Shown here in pieces: positions 16,727-24,461 of a DNA stretch of 64,000 nt. The translations under genes were made by a program, and so were the position numbers. The DNA is from Pseudoduganella violacea (lineage in GTDB: Bacteria > Pseudomonadota > Gammaproteobacteria > Burkholderiales > Burkholderiaceae_D), in the NCBI RefSeq assembly GCF_014191875.1, contig NZ_JACHXD010000009.1, positions 215,187 through 279,186 on the forward strand, read 5' to 3'. Every line of letters begins with the position of its first letter. Position 1 is the first letter of the stretch. A model generated the notes under the pieces. The model ran no database searches. It had not been told where the DNA came from and saw only the letters and a list, made by a program, of their open reading frames with translations.

Positions 16727-17424
16727 GCCACCAGGCTGTTGGTAAAGCTCATCCAGGCCGGCGGCGCTTCGAGAAACAGATACATGGCCGCCAGCTGGCC
16801 CACGACCAGGCAGGGCAGGCCGTAGCGGTAGACTGCATGCACGCGCTTTTGCACCAGCCAGTCGCGCGCCACGCCGAGGATGATGAGCAGGTCGACGCCG
16901 GCATACCACCAGCCGGCCGGCACCCAGCCCGCCGGGAAGCGCGCGATGGCGGCCACGCTCAGGCAGCAGGTGGCCATCACCATCAGGCGGCGGTGGTATT
17001 CGATGCGCTTGCGCCAGTAGACGGCCAGCGCGAAGGTGATGCCGAAGCTGAGCATATCGTTGAAGGAGACGGCGAGAAAGGCGGGATTCTCCGGTCCCTG
17101 CGCCGCGCGCCACTTCTGCATGACGAGGGCGGTGGCAATGCCGAGGAAGGGCAGTACCGCGCCCACGGCCACGCCGCTCCAGCCCAGGCGCCGGTGCAGC
17201 TGCACATTGGCGCTGCGCGCCAGCAGCGATTGCGCGATCAAAATAATGACCCAGGCGCTGAACACGGCCGAGTGGAGATAGAGGATGAAGGGCGGCGGCA
17301 GCTCGGGATGAAGCAGTCCCTTGTCCAGCCGTGGCAGGAAGCCGAGCAGCACGACGGCCAGCACCAGCAGGCCCATGCCGAGATAAAAGTAAGTGCGCAA
17401 ACCACGCTCGATCGCTTTATGCAT
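16723..17424 (-). CDS. Multi-pass membrane protein, function unknown
   Basis: The second ATG, at 17424, has an AGGAG at good spacing; the ATG at 17430 is too close to it. The 233-residue protein has six or seven hydrophobic helices. Conserved-looking histidines lie at helix ends (YLHSAVFSAW, VQLHRRLGWSG, EYHRRLMVMA), a pattern seen in DUF2306/DUF420-like and cytochrome b561-like proteins. I do not claim heme binding. No domain is certain. Upstream is a 177-base gap to the divergent DUF2058 gene. Confidence 0.65.
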   Translation of the reverse strand: MHKAIERGLRTYFYLGMGLLVLAVVLLGFLPRLDKGLLHPELPPPFILYLHSAVFSAWVIILIAQSLLARSANVQLHRRLGWSGVAVGAVLPFLGIATALVMQKWRAAQGPENPAFLAVSFNDMLSFGITFALAVYWRKRIEYHRRLMVMATCCLSVAAIARFPAGWVPAGWWYAGVDLLIILGVARDWLVQKRVHAVYRYGLPCLVVGQLAAMYLFLEAPPAWMSFTNSLVA

Positions 17425-17601
17425 TGCCATGCTCCTGTAGGATGGAAGGCTGTCACCGCTTGGTCGATGCAGTGTAATTGCGTGGTTTGGAATGTCAATC
17501 CGGCAATCTTTAGATGATGTGAAGGTTCGCCGCGCCGGCCGGGTTTGCTATGCTTGCGCTTTTGCGCCATCGCTGGCGCTTTCCCCACACGGAGTAGAAA
17601 C

Positions 17602-18147
17602 ATGGTTTCCCTGCAAGAACAGCTCATGAAGGCTGGCCTGGCCGACAAGAAAAAAGCCCAGAAGATCAACCAGGATAAGAGCAAGCAGCGCAAGGTCGAG
17701 CGCCAGACCGGCACCCAGAGCGTGGACGAAGCGCGCCTGGCGGCCCAGGAAATGCAGCGCAAGAACGCCGAGCGCGCGCGCGAAATGAACGCCCAGCGCG
17801 ACGCCGCCGCCAGCCAGAAAGCCATCATGGCGCAGATCGTGCAGATGGTGCAACAGAACCGCCAGAACAAGAGCAAGGGCAAGGGCGAGGACATCGCCTA
17901 CAACTTCACCTATGGCACGAAGATCGAGCGCATCCACGTGTCGGCCGAGGTGCAGGCCCACCTGATCGCGGGCCGTCTGGCCATCGTCTGCCTTGGCGAG
18001 AACTATGAGCTGGTGCCGAAAGTCATCGCCGAGAAGATCGCCGAGCGCGACGCCACGCTGGTGGTGCAGGTCAAAAAAGTCAGCGCGGAAGTCGATGAGG
18101 ACGATCCCTACGCCGCCTACAAGATCCCCGACGATTTGATGTGGTAA
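17602..18147 (+). CDS. DUF2058 family protein (YaiL-like)
   Basis: The start at 17602 has GGAG at about 8 bases. The 181-residue product begins MVSLQEQLMKAGLADKKKAQK, the diagnostic opening of DUF2058. A Lys/Arg/Gln-rich helical middle follows, with a C-terminal domain beginning IAYNFTYGTKIERIHVSAEV and closing YAAYKIPDDLMW. Family members include E. coli YaiL, annotated as a nucleic-acid-associated protein. The highly basic helical half fits RNA or nucleoprotein association, but no function is proven. Confidence 0.87.
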   Translation: MVSLQEQLMKAGLADKKKAQKINQDKSKQRKVERQTGTQSVDEARLAAQEMQRKNAERAREMNAQRDAAASQKAIMAQIVQMVQQNRQNKSKGKGEDIAYNFTYGTKIERIHVSAEVQAHLIAGRLAIVCLGENYELVPKVIAEKIAERDATLVVQVKKVSAEVDEDDPYAAYKIPDDLMW

Positions 18148-18157
18148 GGCTTCGACA

Positions 18158-18173
18158 CTTGCCGTCAGGCAAG
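18158..18173 (+). terminator. Small hairpin after the DUF2058 gene
   Basis: CTTGCC GTCA GGCAAG forms a 6-bp stem 11 bases after the stop codon. There is no T run, so it may only protect a 3' end. Confidence 0.3.
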
Positions 18174-18254
18174 CTCATCCTGTATCGTATTGCGTTTCGC
18201 TGCCCGTAATCGAAACTGGCAACAATGATAACCCCATCCTTATCGGAGACAGCA

Positions 18255-18920
18255 ATGGCAAGTCAAGAACTCACTTTCGAGCAGGTTGCCGCGGCAGCCA
18301 ATGGCCTGGAGAACGAAGGCCAGCAGGTGACGATCGAAGCCGTGAGCGGAGTTCTGGGCGCTGCCTCGCCCATCGCCATCCACCCGCATCTGCGCGCCTG
18401 GCGCGCCGGCCGCGCCCAGCCGGAAGCGCCGAAGGCGGAGTTGCCGCCGGCGCTGTTGGCCGCCCTCGGCAACTGGGCGCTGCAATATGCGGAAGAAGCG
18501 GGCGCCAGCGCGCGCGACGCGTTGGCCCAATCCGATAACGATCTGCAAGCGCTGCTGCAATCGGGCCAGCAAAGCGAAGCCGAACGCGACGAGGCGCAAG
18601 CCGTGCTGGCAGCGCGCGACGAGGAAGTCCAACGTCTGACGACCGAGCTGCGCGATGCGCGCCAGGTCGCGTCCGACGCCCTGGTCGGCAAAGCGAAAGA
18701 CCAGCTGGCCATCGACGGCAAGGACCGCCAATTGAACGACCTGCGCGCCCAGATCGAACGCAATGTGGCCGCGCTGGCCGCCGAATCCGACGCCCGCCTG
18801 GCGGCCGAAATGGATTTGGTGGGCGCCACCACCGCGCGCGACAATTTCGCGGCCGAAGTCAAGGCGCTGCGCGCCGAACTCGACGCGCTGCACGCCGAGC
18901 GACGTCCGGCGCGCGCCTAA
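18255..18920 (+). CDS. KfrA-like DNA-binding coiled-coil protein
   Basis: The ATG at 18255 follows CGGAGACAGC. The first roughly 50 residues (LTFEQVAAAANGLENEGQQVTIEAV...IHPHLRAWRAG) match the KfrA_N domain, the DNA-binding part of plasmid regulator KfrA. The rest, residues 85-221, is a long charged coiled coil rich in Ala, Glu, Asp and Arg (EAQAVLAARDEEVQRL, AEVKALRAELDALHAE). Chromosomal copies occur in many Burkholderiales. No partition or replication genes are adjacent, so a plasmid function is not implied. It probably oligomerises on DNA as a repressor or scaffold. Confidence 0.8.
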   Translation: MASQELTFEQVAAAANGLENEGQQVTIEAVSGVLGAASPIAIHPHLRAWRAGRAQPEAPKAELPPALLAALGNWALQYAEEAGASARDALAQSDNDLQALLQSGQQSEAERDEAQAVLAARDEEVQRLTTELRDARQVASDALVGKAKDQLAIDGKDRQLNDLRAQIERNVAALAAESDARLAAEMDLVGATTARDNFAAEVKALRAELDALHAERRPARA

Positions 18921-18965
18921 GCGTTGCGCGCGGCGCGGCCCCGCCGTCAGCCGCGCCGGCGATGC

Positions 18966-19382
18966 TCAGCCGAAGAGTTTGCCGCGCAACAGGCTCAGCC
19001 CCTGCGTCAGCAGCTCGTTCTGCGGCACCTGGCCGTCGGGCGTCAGCGTGTCGATAATCTGCGGCAACAGCTGGGCCAGGCCGGTCGAGGCGTGTTCCGA
19101 CTGCAATCCCGCCTGCTGCGCAATCTGCGCGATATTCTCCGCCCCCAGCGCATCGCGGATCTGGTCGCCGGACACCGGCTGGTTCGCGCCCGTGCCAACC
19201 CAGGACGCGACCTGGTCGCCCAAGCCGCTGGCCTGCAGCTGTTGCAGCAAGCCCGGCAAACCGCCCGCCTGATTGATCAAACCCATCACGCTGTTCAGCA
19301 AATCCCCCTGCGGCACCGGGTCTTGCTGCTGCGAACCGAGCGAACCCAGCACCTGCCCTGCCAGTTGATCAAGTAGTCCCAT
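18966..19382 (-). CDS. YidB-family protein (DUF937)
   Basis: The ATG at 19382 has GGAGG at 5 bases. The 138-residue product begins MGLLDQLAGQVLGSL and continues with INQAGGLPGLLQQLQASGLGDQVASWVG, NQPVSGDQIRDALG, and a C-terminal segment with LLPQIIDTLTPDGQVP. These are hallmarks of the YidB/DUF937 family of small helical Gly/Gln/Leu-rich proteins. No biochemical role is established. It converges on the KfrA-like gene over 45 bases. Confidence 0.85.
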   Translation of the reverse strand: MGLLDQLAGQVLGSLGSQQQDPVPQGDLLNSVMGLINQAGGLPGLLQQLQASGLGDQVASWVGTGANQPVSGDQIRDALGAENIAQIAQQAGLQSEHASTGLAQLLPQIIDTLTPDGQVPQNELLTQGLSLLRGKLFG

Positions 19383-19552
19383 CACATCCTCCAATACCGG
19401 TTGGAAAGCGGCACGATGGCCGCGTCTGGTCACTGTCTATTGCCATAGTAGGCCAAAAATCCCGGTGCTTTACGATTTCCAGGGATTAATTACCGGAACA
19501 CGGCAGATGCCGACACAGCGGGGGCCTGACGTAGATGAGCTGGTCGTCGAAA

Positions 19553-19622
19553 TGTCCAAAAAAGAAACGCCACCAGACGGTGGCGTTTTCGGAGTCTTGG
19601 TGGACTGCGCGGAAGCAAGCCA
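19553..19622 (-). repeat. Degenerate direct repeat of the tRNA-Phe 3' end plus terminator (locus A)
   Basis: This stretch aligns with 21267-21340, the 3' end and terminator of the intact tRNA-Phe, in the same orientation. Shared blocks are TGTCCAAAAA, AAACGCCACC, GGTGGCGTTT, TCTTGGTGG and a GCGGAAnCnAnCC match inside the T arm. The distance from the hairpin start to the TTGGTGG block is the same in both copies. It looks like a decayed attachment-site duplicate or the end of a lost second tRNA gene. The eptA-like gene lies between the two copies. Confidence 0.7.
19558..19588 (-). terminator. Rho-independent terminator of the eptA-like gene
   Basis: Read on the minus strand, a 10-bp stem (AAACGCCACC / GGTGGCGTTT) with a 4-base loop is followed by CTTTTTT. 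It lies about 50 bases after the eptA-like stop codon and forms part of the relic described above. Confidence 0.85.
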
Positions 19623-19636
19623 TCGACAGGAAATCT

Positions 19637-21208
19637 TTAGACGGGATCGTCTTTCAATTCTGAGAATTGCCAATAGTTATCGCCATTGAAGACGCGTATG
19701 TTCTGGTCCGCGCTGTGGCTGAAGAAATCGTAGGAGCGTCTCCCTTTGACATCGATGCCCATCCAGTTTGCCGCCCCGCTGGCGAAGTTGAAGCCTGACA
19801 TGTCTTTTTTGAGTACGGTCCGATGATCTGCGTCGCTGGAGAGAATGAAGAAAGGCACGGCGTAGTTCTGTTTGAATTGCGCGTCGTGAACAACTGTTTC
19901 GTTGGCGCTCCCTTTTTCCTCATGCCGCAAGCCATGATCGCTCAGGTAAATCATCGAAAAGCTTTCATTGCTTTTCTTTAAGATGTCGTGCACTTGCGAG
20001 AGCATGGCATCCGTTCTGCGAATGGAACCCATATAGCAGCGCATGTTCTGGCTGGGTGCGGAGAATAGTGCCTCCTCACCGCGTACGCGGTCGCAATAGG
20101 CCATATGGGAACCCATCAGATGAAGAATGAATAGATGGCTTCCAGTTTGTTTTTCTTTGACCCCTTCAGCCAATTTTTCCAGTAAAGCCGAATCGTCCAC
20201 TTTCTTGGATGTACTTGAGCCCCATTTGGTAAAGTAAACATCGTCTGCGCTGGCCGCAATTCGCGATGAAGGGCTATCGTATTCGCCAACATAGCCCTGG
20301 TTTGAGTACCAGTGCGTTTTAAAACCTGCTTGCTTAGCCAGGGCCACGATATTTTTCCCATAAAGCACTTTATCGCCATCTAGTTCGGCCAGCATGCGGG
20401 GTACTGATGCCAGCGTATTTCCTGCGGGCGAAATAAAGCCGTCAATAAACAAGCCATTGGCATGTTCGGCGAATGGTGTCGTATCTTGCTGAAAACCATA
20501 TGCCGACATGTAATCCTTGCGCACACTTTCGCCGATCACGATCACGTAATTTTTGTACTTGCTGTGCACGCCGAGGATGTCCCATGGATTGCGGACCTGT
20601 GCCAGCCGAAAACTTGCCTCCTCTGTCCGGTACTGCTCCAAAGCACGAGCAACCGTGCGGGGCAAATCGAGGATAAGGATATCCTTCCTTGCCTCAGCAT
20701 CAGAGCGAAACAGCTTGGCGTAGGACGCAAATGATAGGGTGAACAGTAAGCAGCCCGCTATGAGTCGGCGTTTGGCAATTCGATCAGAGTTGAGTTTGAA
20801 AATGAGAAGCCAGGAAGCCAGGATAAAGGTGGCTGCAAGCAAAAGATTGCGAATGGGGATCTGCTTTATGAACTCTACGGATTCACTCGAATTCGTTTGC
20901 AAAACAGAAGCGATAATTAGGAAGTTGGGCTTGCCGTATATCAATCCAACCGGTATGTAAGAGCCGAGTAGCAGCACGCACGCGAACAAGAGAAAACGCA
21001 AGCCAGCGACACAACTGCCTAACAAGAAGAGGAACAGGCCAAGCACGCTCAGAACATTGTTGAGCTTAGCAGGGTAACCAAAGGAGCGAACGACCAGGAA
21101 AGATAAGAGGAGGGCGATCAGGTAATACGCTGGAGCTAGTATTTTTTTCAATTTCAATCCGAGCAAATCAATGCTCACTTCTGCACAAATATTGCAATTA
21201 TACATCAT
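19637..21208 (-). CDS. Phosphoethanolamine transferase, EptA/CptA-like
   Basis: This is a 523-residue inner-membrane enzyme predicted to move phosphoethanolamine onto lipid A or another envelope glycan. Four or five N-terminal helices (residues ~20-165) precede a periplasmic sulfatase-fold domain. That domain shows the metal site in YVIVIGESVRKDYMS, the Thr nucleophile region SPAGNTLASVPRM, FKTHWYSNQG, and the second metal site YLSDHGLRHEE. The start is uncertain: ATGs at 21208 and 21205 are possible and neither has a good ribosome binding site. The gene has clearly lower G+C and different codon use from its neighbours. It sits between tRNA-Phe and the relic repeat, so transfer is likely. EptA-type enzymes can lower sensitivity to cationic peptides; the acceptor here is unknown. 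Confidence 0.87.
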   Translation of the reverse strand: MMYNCNICAEVSIDLLGLKLKKILAPAYYLIALLLSFLVVRSFGYPAKLNNVLSVLGLFLFLLGSCVAGLRFLLFACVLLLGSYIPVGLIYGKPNFLIIASVLQTNSSESVEFIKQIPIRNLLLAATFILASWLLIFKLNSDRIAKRRLIAGCLLFTLSFASYAKLFRSDAEARKDILILDLPRTVARALEQYRTEEASFRLAQVRNPWDILGVHSKYKNYVIVIGESVRKDYMSAYGFQQDTTPFAEHANGLFIDGFISPAGNTLASVPRMLAELDGDKVLYGKNIVALAKQAGFKTHWYSNQGYVGEYDSPSSRIAASADDVYFTKWGSSTSKKVDDSALLEKLAEGVKEKQTGSHLFILHLMGSHMAYCDRVRGEEALFSAPSQNMRCYMGSIRRTDAMLSQVHDILKKSNESFSMIYLSDHGLRHEEKGSANETVVHDAQFKQNYAVPFFILSSDADHRTVLKKDMSGFNFASGAANWMGIDVKGRRSYDFFSHSADQNIRVFNGDNYWQFSELKDDPV

Positions 21209-21271
21209 TGCAATTGAGCAATTTTCTCCCTCGCCCCATCCTGAAGAACGGACCAGGCAAAAAATCTGTCC

Positions 21272-21304
21272 AAAAACAAAAAACGCCACCCGAAGGTGGC
21301 GTTT
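21272..21304 (-). terminator. Terminator of tRNA-Phe (copy A)
   Basis: On the minus strand, AAACGCCACC TTCG GGTGGCGTTT is followed by a T-rich run. It begins 10 bases after the tRNA 3' end. The same hairpin occurs at 27162 and 44772. Confidence 0.88.
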
Positions 21305-21313
21305 CTAAATTCT

Positions 21314-21389
21314 TGGTGGCCCGGGGCGGAATCGAACCACCGACACAAGGATTTTCAATCCTCTGCTCTACCAACTGAGCTACCAGGCC
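21314..21389 (-). tRNA. tRNA-Phe (GAA), copy A
   Basis: The 76-nt cloverleaf folds with acceptor arms GGCCTGG / CCGGGCC, a D arm GCTC...GAGC, an anticodon loop TTGAAAA (anticodon GAA, phenylalanine), a T loop containing TTCGATT and an encoded CCA end. A TATAAT box lies at 21400-21405 on the minus strand. The sequence is identical to the copy at 44806-44881. Confidence 0.97.
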
Positions 21390-21399
21390 AAGGCGCGCA

Positions 21400-21405
21400 A
21401 TTATA
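21400..21405 (-). promoter_or_regulatory. -10 box of tRNA-Phe copy A
   Basis: TATAAT on the minus strand begins 16 bases before the mature tRNA 5' end. The -35 region is poor (AGGCAA at about 17 bases). Confidence 0.6.
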
Positions 21406-21530
21406 GCAGGGTGAAACCCGGCTTGCCTAGCCTGGATTGACGGATTTTTTCCGGAGGTATAAATTTTGACCTCCACCCCAGAGATTTTCCCCATGCCAGC
21501 ACTTGCCCGGCCCCCGCGCCGACCACCGCC

Positions 21531-22283
21531 ATGCCGATCAATTACGCCCGCCGCCTGACGGGCCGCCAGCGCGCCGCGGCCAGCAACCGCCAGCTGGGCG
21601 TGGTGCTGGCCTTTGTGGCGGGCGCGGCCAATGCGGGCGGCTTTGTCGCGGTTGGACAGTACACTTCGCATATGACCGGCATCGTCTCGGCCATGGCCGA
21701 CAATGTGGCGATCGGCGCGTTTAGCCTGGTGCTGGCCGGCGGCGGCGCGTTGGCGGCCTTTGTCGCGGGGGCGGCTTGCTGCGCCATCATGATCAATTAC
21801 GCGCGGCGGCGGCAGATGCATGGCGAGTATGCTTTTCCGCTGCTGCTGGAGGCGCTGCTGCTGCTGTGCTTCGGCATGCTCGGGGCCTGGCTGGCCGATA
21901 TCGACGTGCTGGTGTTGCCGGCCACGGTGATGCTGCTGTGCTTCATGATGGGCTTGCAGAACGCCGTCATCACCAAGCTGTCGAGCGCGGAAATCCGCAC
22001 CACCCATATCACGGGCATCGTCACCGATATCGGCATCGAACTGGGCAAGGCGGTGTACTGGAATGCGCAGCAGGCGGCCGCGCCGCCAGTCGTGGCCAAC
22101 CGGTCCCGTCTACGCTTGCTGTGCGCGCTGGCGCTGGCTTTCTTTGGCGGCGGTCTGCTCGGGGCGCTGGGCTTTGCGCGCATCGGCTATCTGGCGACGG
22201 TGCCATTGGCGCTGCTGCTGGTGCTGATGGCCATCGTGCCAGTGCTCGACGATCTGAAAGCGCGCGCGGCCTTATTGCGCTGA
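21531..22283 (+). CDS. DUF1275 (YoaK-like) membrane protein, second copy
   Basis: This 250-residue integral membrane protein has about six helices and the DUF1275 signatures: LAFVAGAANAGGFVAVGQYTSHMTG (residues ~26-50) and the related internal repeat MMGLQNAVITKLSSAEIRTTHITGIVTD. It is a distant paralogue of the protein at 4873-5577 but is not in an operon. It starts about 140 bases beyond the tRNA-Phe and overlaps the convergent gene at 22272 by 12 bases. The function of the family is unknown. Confidence 0.83.
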   Translation: MPINYARRLTGRQRAAASNRQLGVVLAFVAGAANAGGFVAVGQYTSHMTGIVSAMADNVAIGAFSLVLAGGGALAAFVAGAACCAIMINYARRRQMHGEYAFPLLLEALLLLCFGMLGAWLADIDVLVLPATVMLLCFMMGLQNAVITKLSSAEIRTTHITGIVTDIGIELGKAVYWNAQQAAAPPVVANRSRLRLLCALALAFFGGGLLGALGFARIGYLATVPLALLLVLMAIVPVLDDLKARAALLR

Positions 22284-23297
22284 GCTGGCCGCCGCCGGCA
22301 GTTGCCGGCTTTTCAGCAGGTGGCCATCGGCGCCGAACAGCAGCAGGGCTTGCGGCTGGGCTTGGCGCGTCCGCTTGGACGTAGCCGGCGGGTACAGCCA
22401 GACTTCCATGCCGCTGTCGAAGCTGATTTCCGTGGCGGGGCCCAGGCTGGCGCGCAGCTGGGCGCGCGTGTCGCCGGGCTGGGCGCCAGGCGCGGCCGAT
22501 GCCGCGGGTGGCGCCGGGTCATCCATGTATTCGAAGGACAGCAAGGTGTCGTCGGGCCAGCTGGCGTCCCACAGCGGCGCGTAGTAGCTGCGGTCGAGCA
22601 GCACCTGGCAATCGCAGTAGGGCAGAGTGGCGGCATCCTGCGTGCCGCCCGCGTACTGCTGACGGAAGGGCAGCACGGCGCGGCGCGCGCCCGCTTGCAG
22701 CGTCACGCTGAACAGCGGGCGCTCGCTGAAGAACAGGTAATTGCCGTCCGCCGCCGTGCATACGCGCTCGCCGCTGGCGAGCCAGTCGCTGAGCCAGGCG
22801 AACAGGCGCGCATTGTTCGAGACCAGTCCCGCTTCCATGCCAACCAGGCATTCCAGCCGCAGATCGCCGAGGCGGCGCATGCCGTCCGGCACGCCGGGGC
22901 TGCGGACGTCGGCGCGCCAGGTCAGGCTGCTGGTCTTGCGGTTGGCGATCAGGGCGGCGTCTTCGCGCAGCGCGGCGTCGTTGCGTTCCAGCGTAAAGCT
23001 GTGGTCGGGTGCCAGCGCCACGGGCAGGCTCAGCGTGTCGCCGACAATGTGCAGCGCCACGTCGTCGAGCCGCACCGACGGTAGGCGCGGCAGCAGGCGA
23101 AAGCGCAGGCTGGCGCCAGGTGCCAGCCGGGCCTGCTCGCGCGCGAAGCGCTCCATGCCGCGCACCATTTTGCGGTAGGACTTGTCGACCGGATTACGGG
23201 TATTGGACACAATTACCTGCTCATCCCCATGCGGCAAGGCTGGGGCCGGAAATGCGAGGAGAAGCCAGACTGCTCCACAAATGGCGGCATAAGGCAT
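22272..23297 (-). CDS. Secreted protein, function unknown
   Basis: The ATG at 23297 gives 341 residues beginning with a signal peptide (MPYAAICGAVWLLLAFPAPA). A second ATG at 23321 would lengthen it by 8. The mature part opens EQVIVSNTRNPVDKSYRKM and is mostly beta-rich, with recurring phrases such as RFRLLPRLPSVRLDDVALHI and LALAPDHSFTLERND. Cysteines in RLECLVG, GERVCTAAD and LPYCDCQV could pair in the periplasm. I do not recognise a domain. The gene converges on the DUF1275 gene and is divergent from the acyltransferase at 23415. Confidence 0.7.
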   Translation of the reverse strand: MPYAAICGAVWLLLAFPAPALPHGDEQVIVSNTRNPVDKSYRKMVRGMERFAREQARLAPGASLRFRLLPRLPSVRLDDVALHIVGDTLSLPVALAPDHSFTLERNDAALREDAALIANRKTSSLTWRADVRSPGVPDGMRRLGDLRLECLVGMEAGLVSNNARLFAWLSDWLASGERVCTAADGNYLFFSERPLFSVTLQAGARRAVLPFRQQYAGGTQDAATLPYCDCQVLLDRSYYAPLWDASWPDDTLLSFEYMDDPAPPAASAAPGAQPGDTRAQLRASLGPATEISFDSGMEVWLYPPATSKRTRQAQPQALLLFGADGHLLKSRQLPAAASSAQ

Positions 23298-23414
23298 GGT
23301 AATTCCCGCAACAGGTAGCATCGGCAGGGTATTTCCAACTTCAGTTGCTTTATTGGTTAATTGATATTAATGTACAATCTGCAAAATTTTTGACCCTTAT
23401 TTTCTCTTATTATC

Positions 23415-24461
23415 ATGCTGAAGAACTTTCAGGCGGCGCGCGCTATAGCGGCACTATGTGCGGCTGCCTTTCACTTGTCGATTAGCATGGCGTTGCCGCG
23501 CTATGGCGGCAACGCGGCTTTTTATGAAATTACGCAATATCTTGGCGCAAACAGATTTTTCTTTGTATTATCCGGATTCACGATTTTCCTGGCCCACGCG
23601 AAAGATATAGGCCAGCCTGCCGCCCTGGGAACCTTTGTATACAAACGGTTCACCCGTCTGATTCCGCTGTACTGGCTGTATACCCTGATATTTTCCATCA
23701 TTGTTTGGATGGGCTTTGGCACCGATGCCAAAATACCGTCGAACTGGCTGGACTGGCTGACCGCCATCACCCTCATCCGTTTTACGCCGGGGGCGCCACC
23801 GCTGACGGTGGCCTGGACACTCTTTCATGAACTGGCTTTTTATGCCGTGTTCGCTGTGCTGATCTGGAATCGGCGGGCCGGGATGGCTCTGGCGGCGGTG
23901 ACCGTGGCGCTGACCTTGCTGTTCTTCCACCATCCCGGCGCGCATGACCGGACGGCGTGGAATGTGTATACCGCTGCCTATAATCTGTATTTCTTGTTTG
24001 GCATAGGCGCGTGGTATTTATCGCGCAAGGCTGGTAACGGTGTTGCGGAAACCGTGCTGGCGCTGATTCTGGTGGCGATCGCCATGCCGCTCAAGGGTTT
24101 GCCGCATCAGCTCGGTTACATGATTTTGATTGCCGGCTTTGCCTTCTTCCTGGTGGGCATGGCCAAACTGGAGAACAGCGCCTCGTTTTTTGCGCCCGCT
24201 TTATTGGTACGGATCGGCAATGCTTCGTATACGCTTTACCTGATTCATGAGCAGGTCCAGGGCTTGTTGTTGAAGGTGCTCATGCGTAGCGGCCTGTATG
24301 GCGTGCTGGGCGCTCACCTCAGCTATATCGTGGTGTTTGTTGGAACGGTTGCCATTGCTTATGTGGTTTACCTGCTGGTCGAGCGCCCCATGGTGCAATG
24401 GTTCCGCCGGCGTTATGAGGCGTCGGCCAAACCTGATCCACGTTTCGGCGTTGCCGCCTGA
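23415..24461 (+). CDS. Acyltransferase family 3 (OafA/NodX-like) membrane protein
   Basis: This 348-residue protein has about ten helices and belongs to the acyltransferase-3 family, which O-acetylates or acylates surface polysaccharides. The opening FQAARAIAALCAAAFHLSI holds the conserved His near residue 19. FFFVLSGFTIFL, FVYKRFTRLIPLYWLYT (the R-R-pattern loop), a WTLFHELAFY segment and YTLYLIH are all typical. The last 16 codons overlap the convergent glycosyltransferase gene by 49 bases. G+C is lower than average. With the glycosyltransferase it suggests a small polysaccharide-decoration locus. Confidence 0.88.
   Translation: MLKNFQAARAIAALCAAAFHLSISMALPRYGGNAAFYEITQYLGANRFFFVLSGFTIFLAHAKDIGQPAALGTFVYKRFTRLIPLYWLYTLIFSIIVWMGFGTDAKIPSNWLDWLTAITLIRFTPGAPPLTVAWTLFHELAFYAVFAVLIWNRRAGMALAAVTVALTLLFFHHPGAHDRTAWNVYTAAYNLYFLFGIGAWYLSRKAGNGVAETVLALILVAIAMPLKGLPHQLGYMILIAGFAFFLVGMAKLENSASFFAPALLVRIGNASYTLYLIHEQVQGLLLKVLMRSGLYGVLGAHLSYIVVFVGTVAIAYVVYLLVERPMVQWFRRRYEASAKPDPRFGVAA

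Larger units (their letters stand above)
19383..19636. other. Intergenic region holding a terminator and a tRNA-Phe 3'-end relic
   Basis: No gene is seen in these 254 bases. The right part contains the repeat at 19553-19622, whose hairpin now serves as terminator for the eptA-like gene that ends 14 bases away. The left part carries the promoter side of the yidB-like gene. Confidence 0.6.

Noticed and set aside
18255..18920. KfrA-like gene and ParA gene as evidence for an integrated plasmid
   Set aside because: The two are more than 22 kb apart, neither has partition or replication partners, and such proteins are common on Burkholderiales chromosomes.
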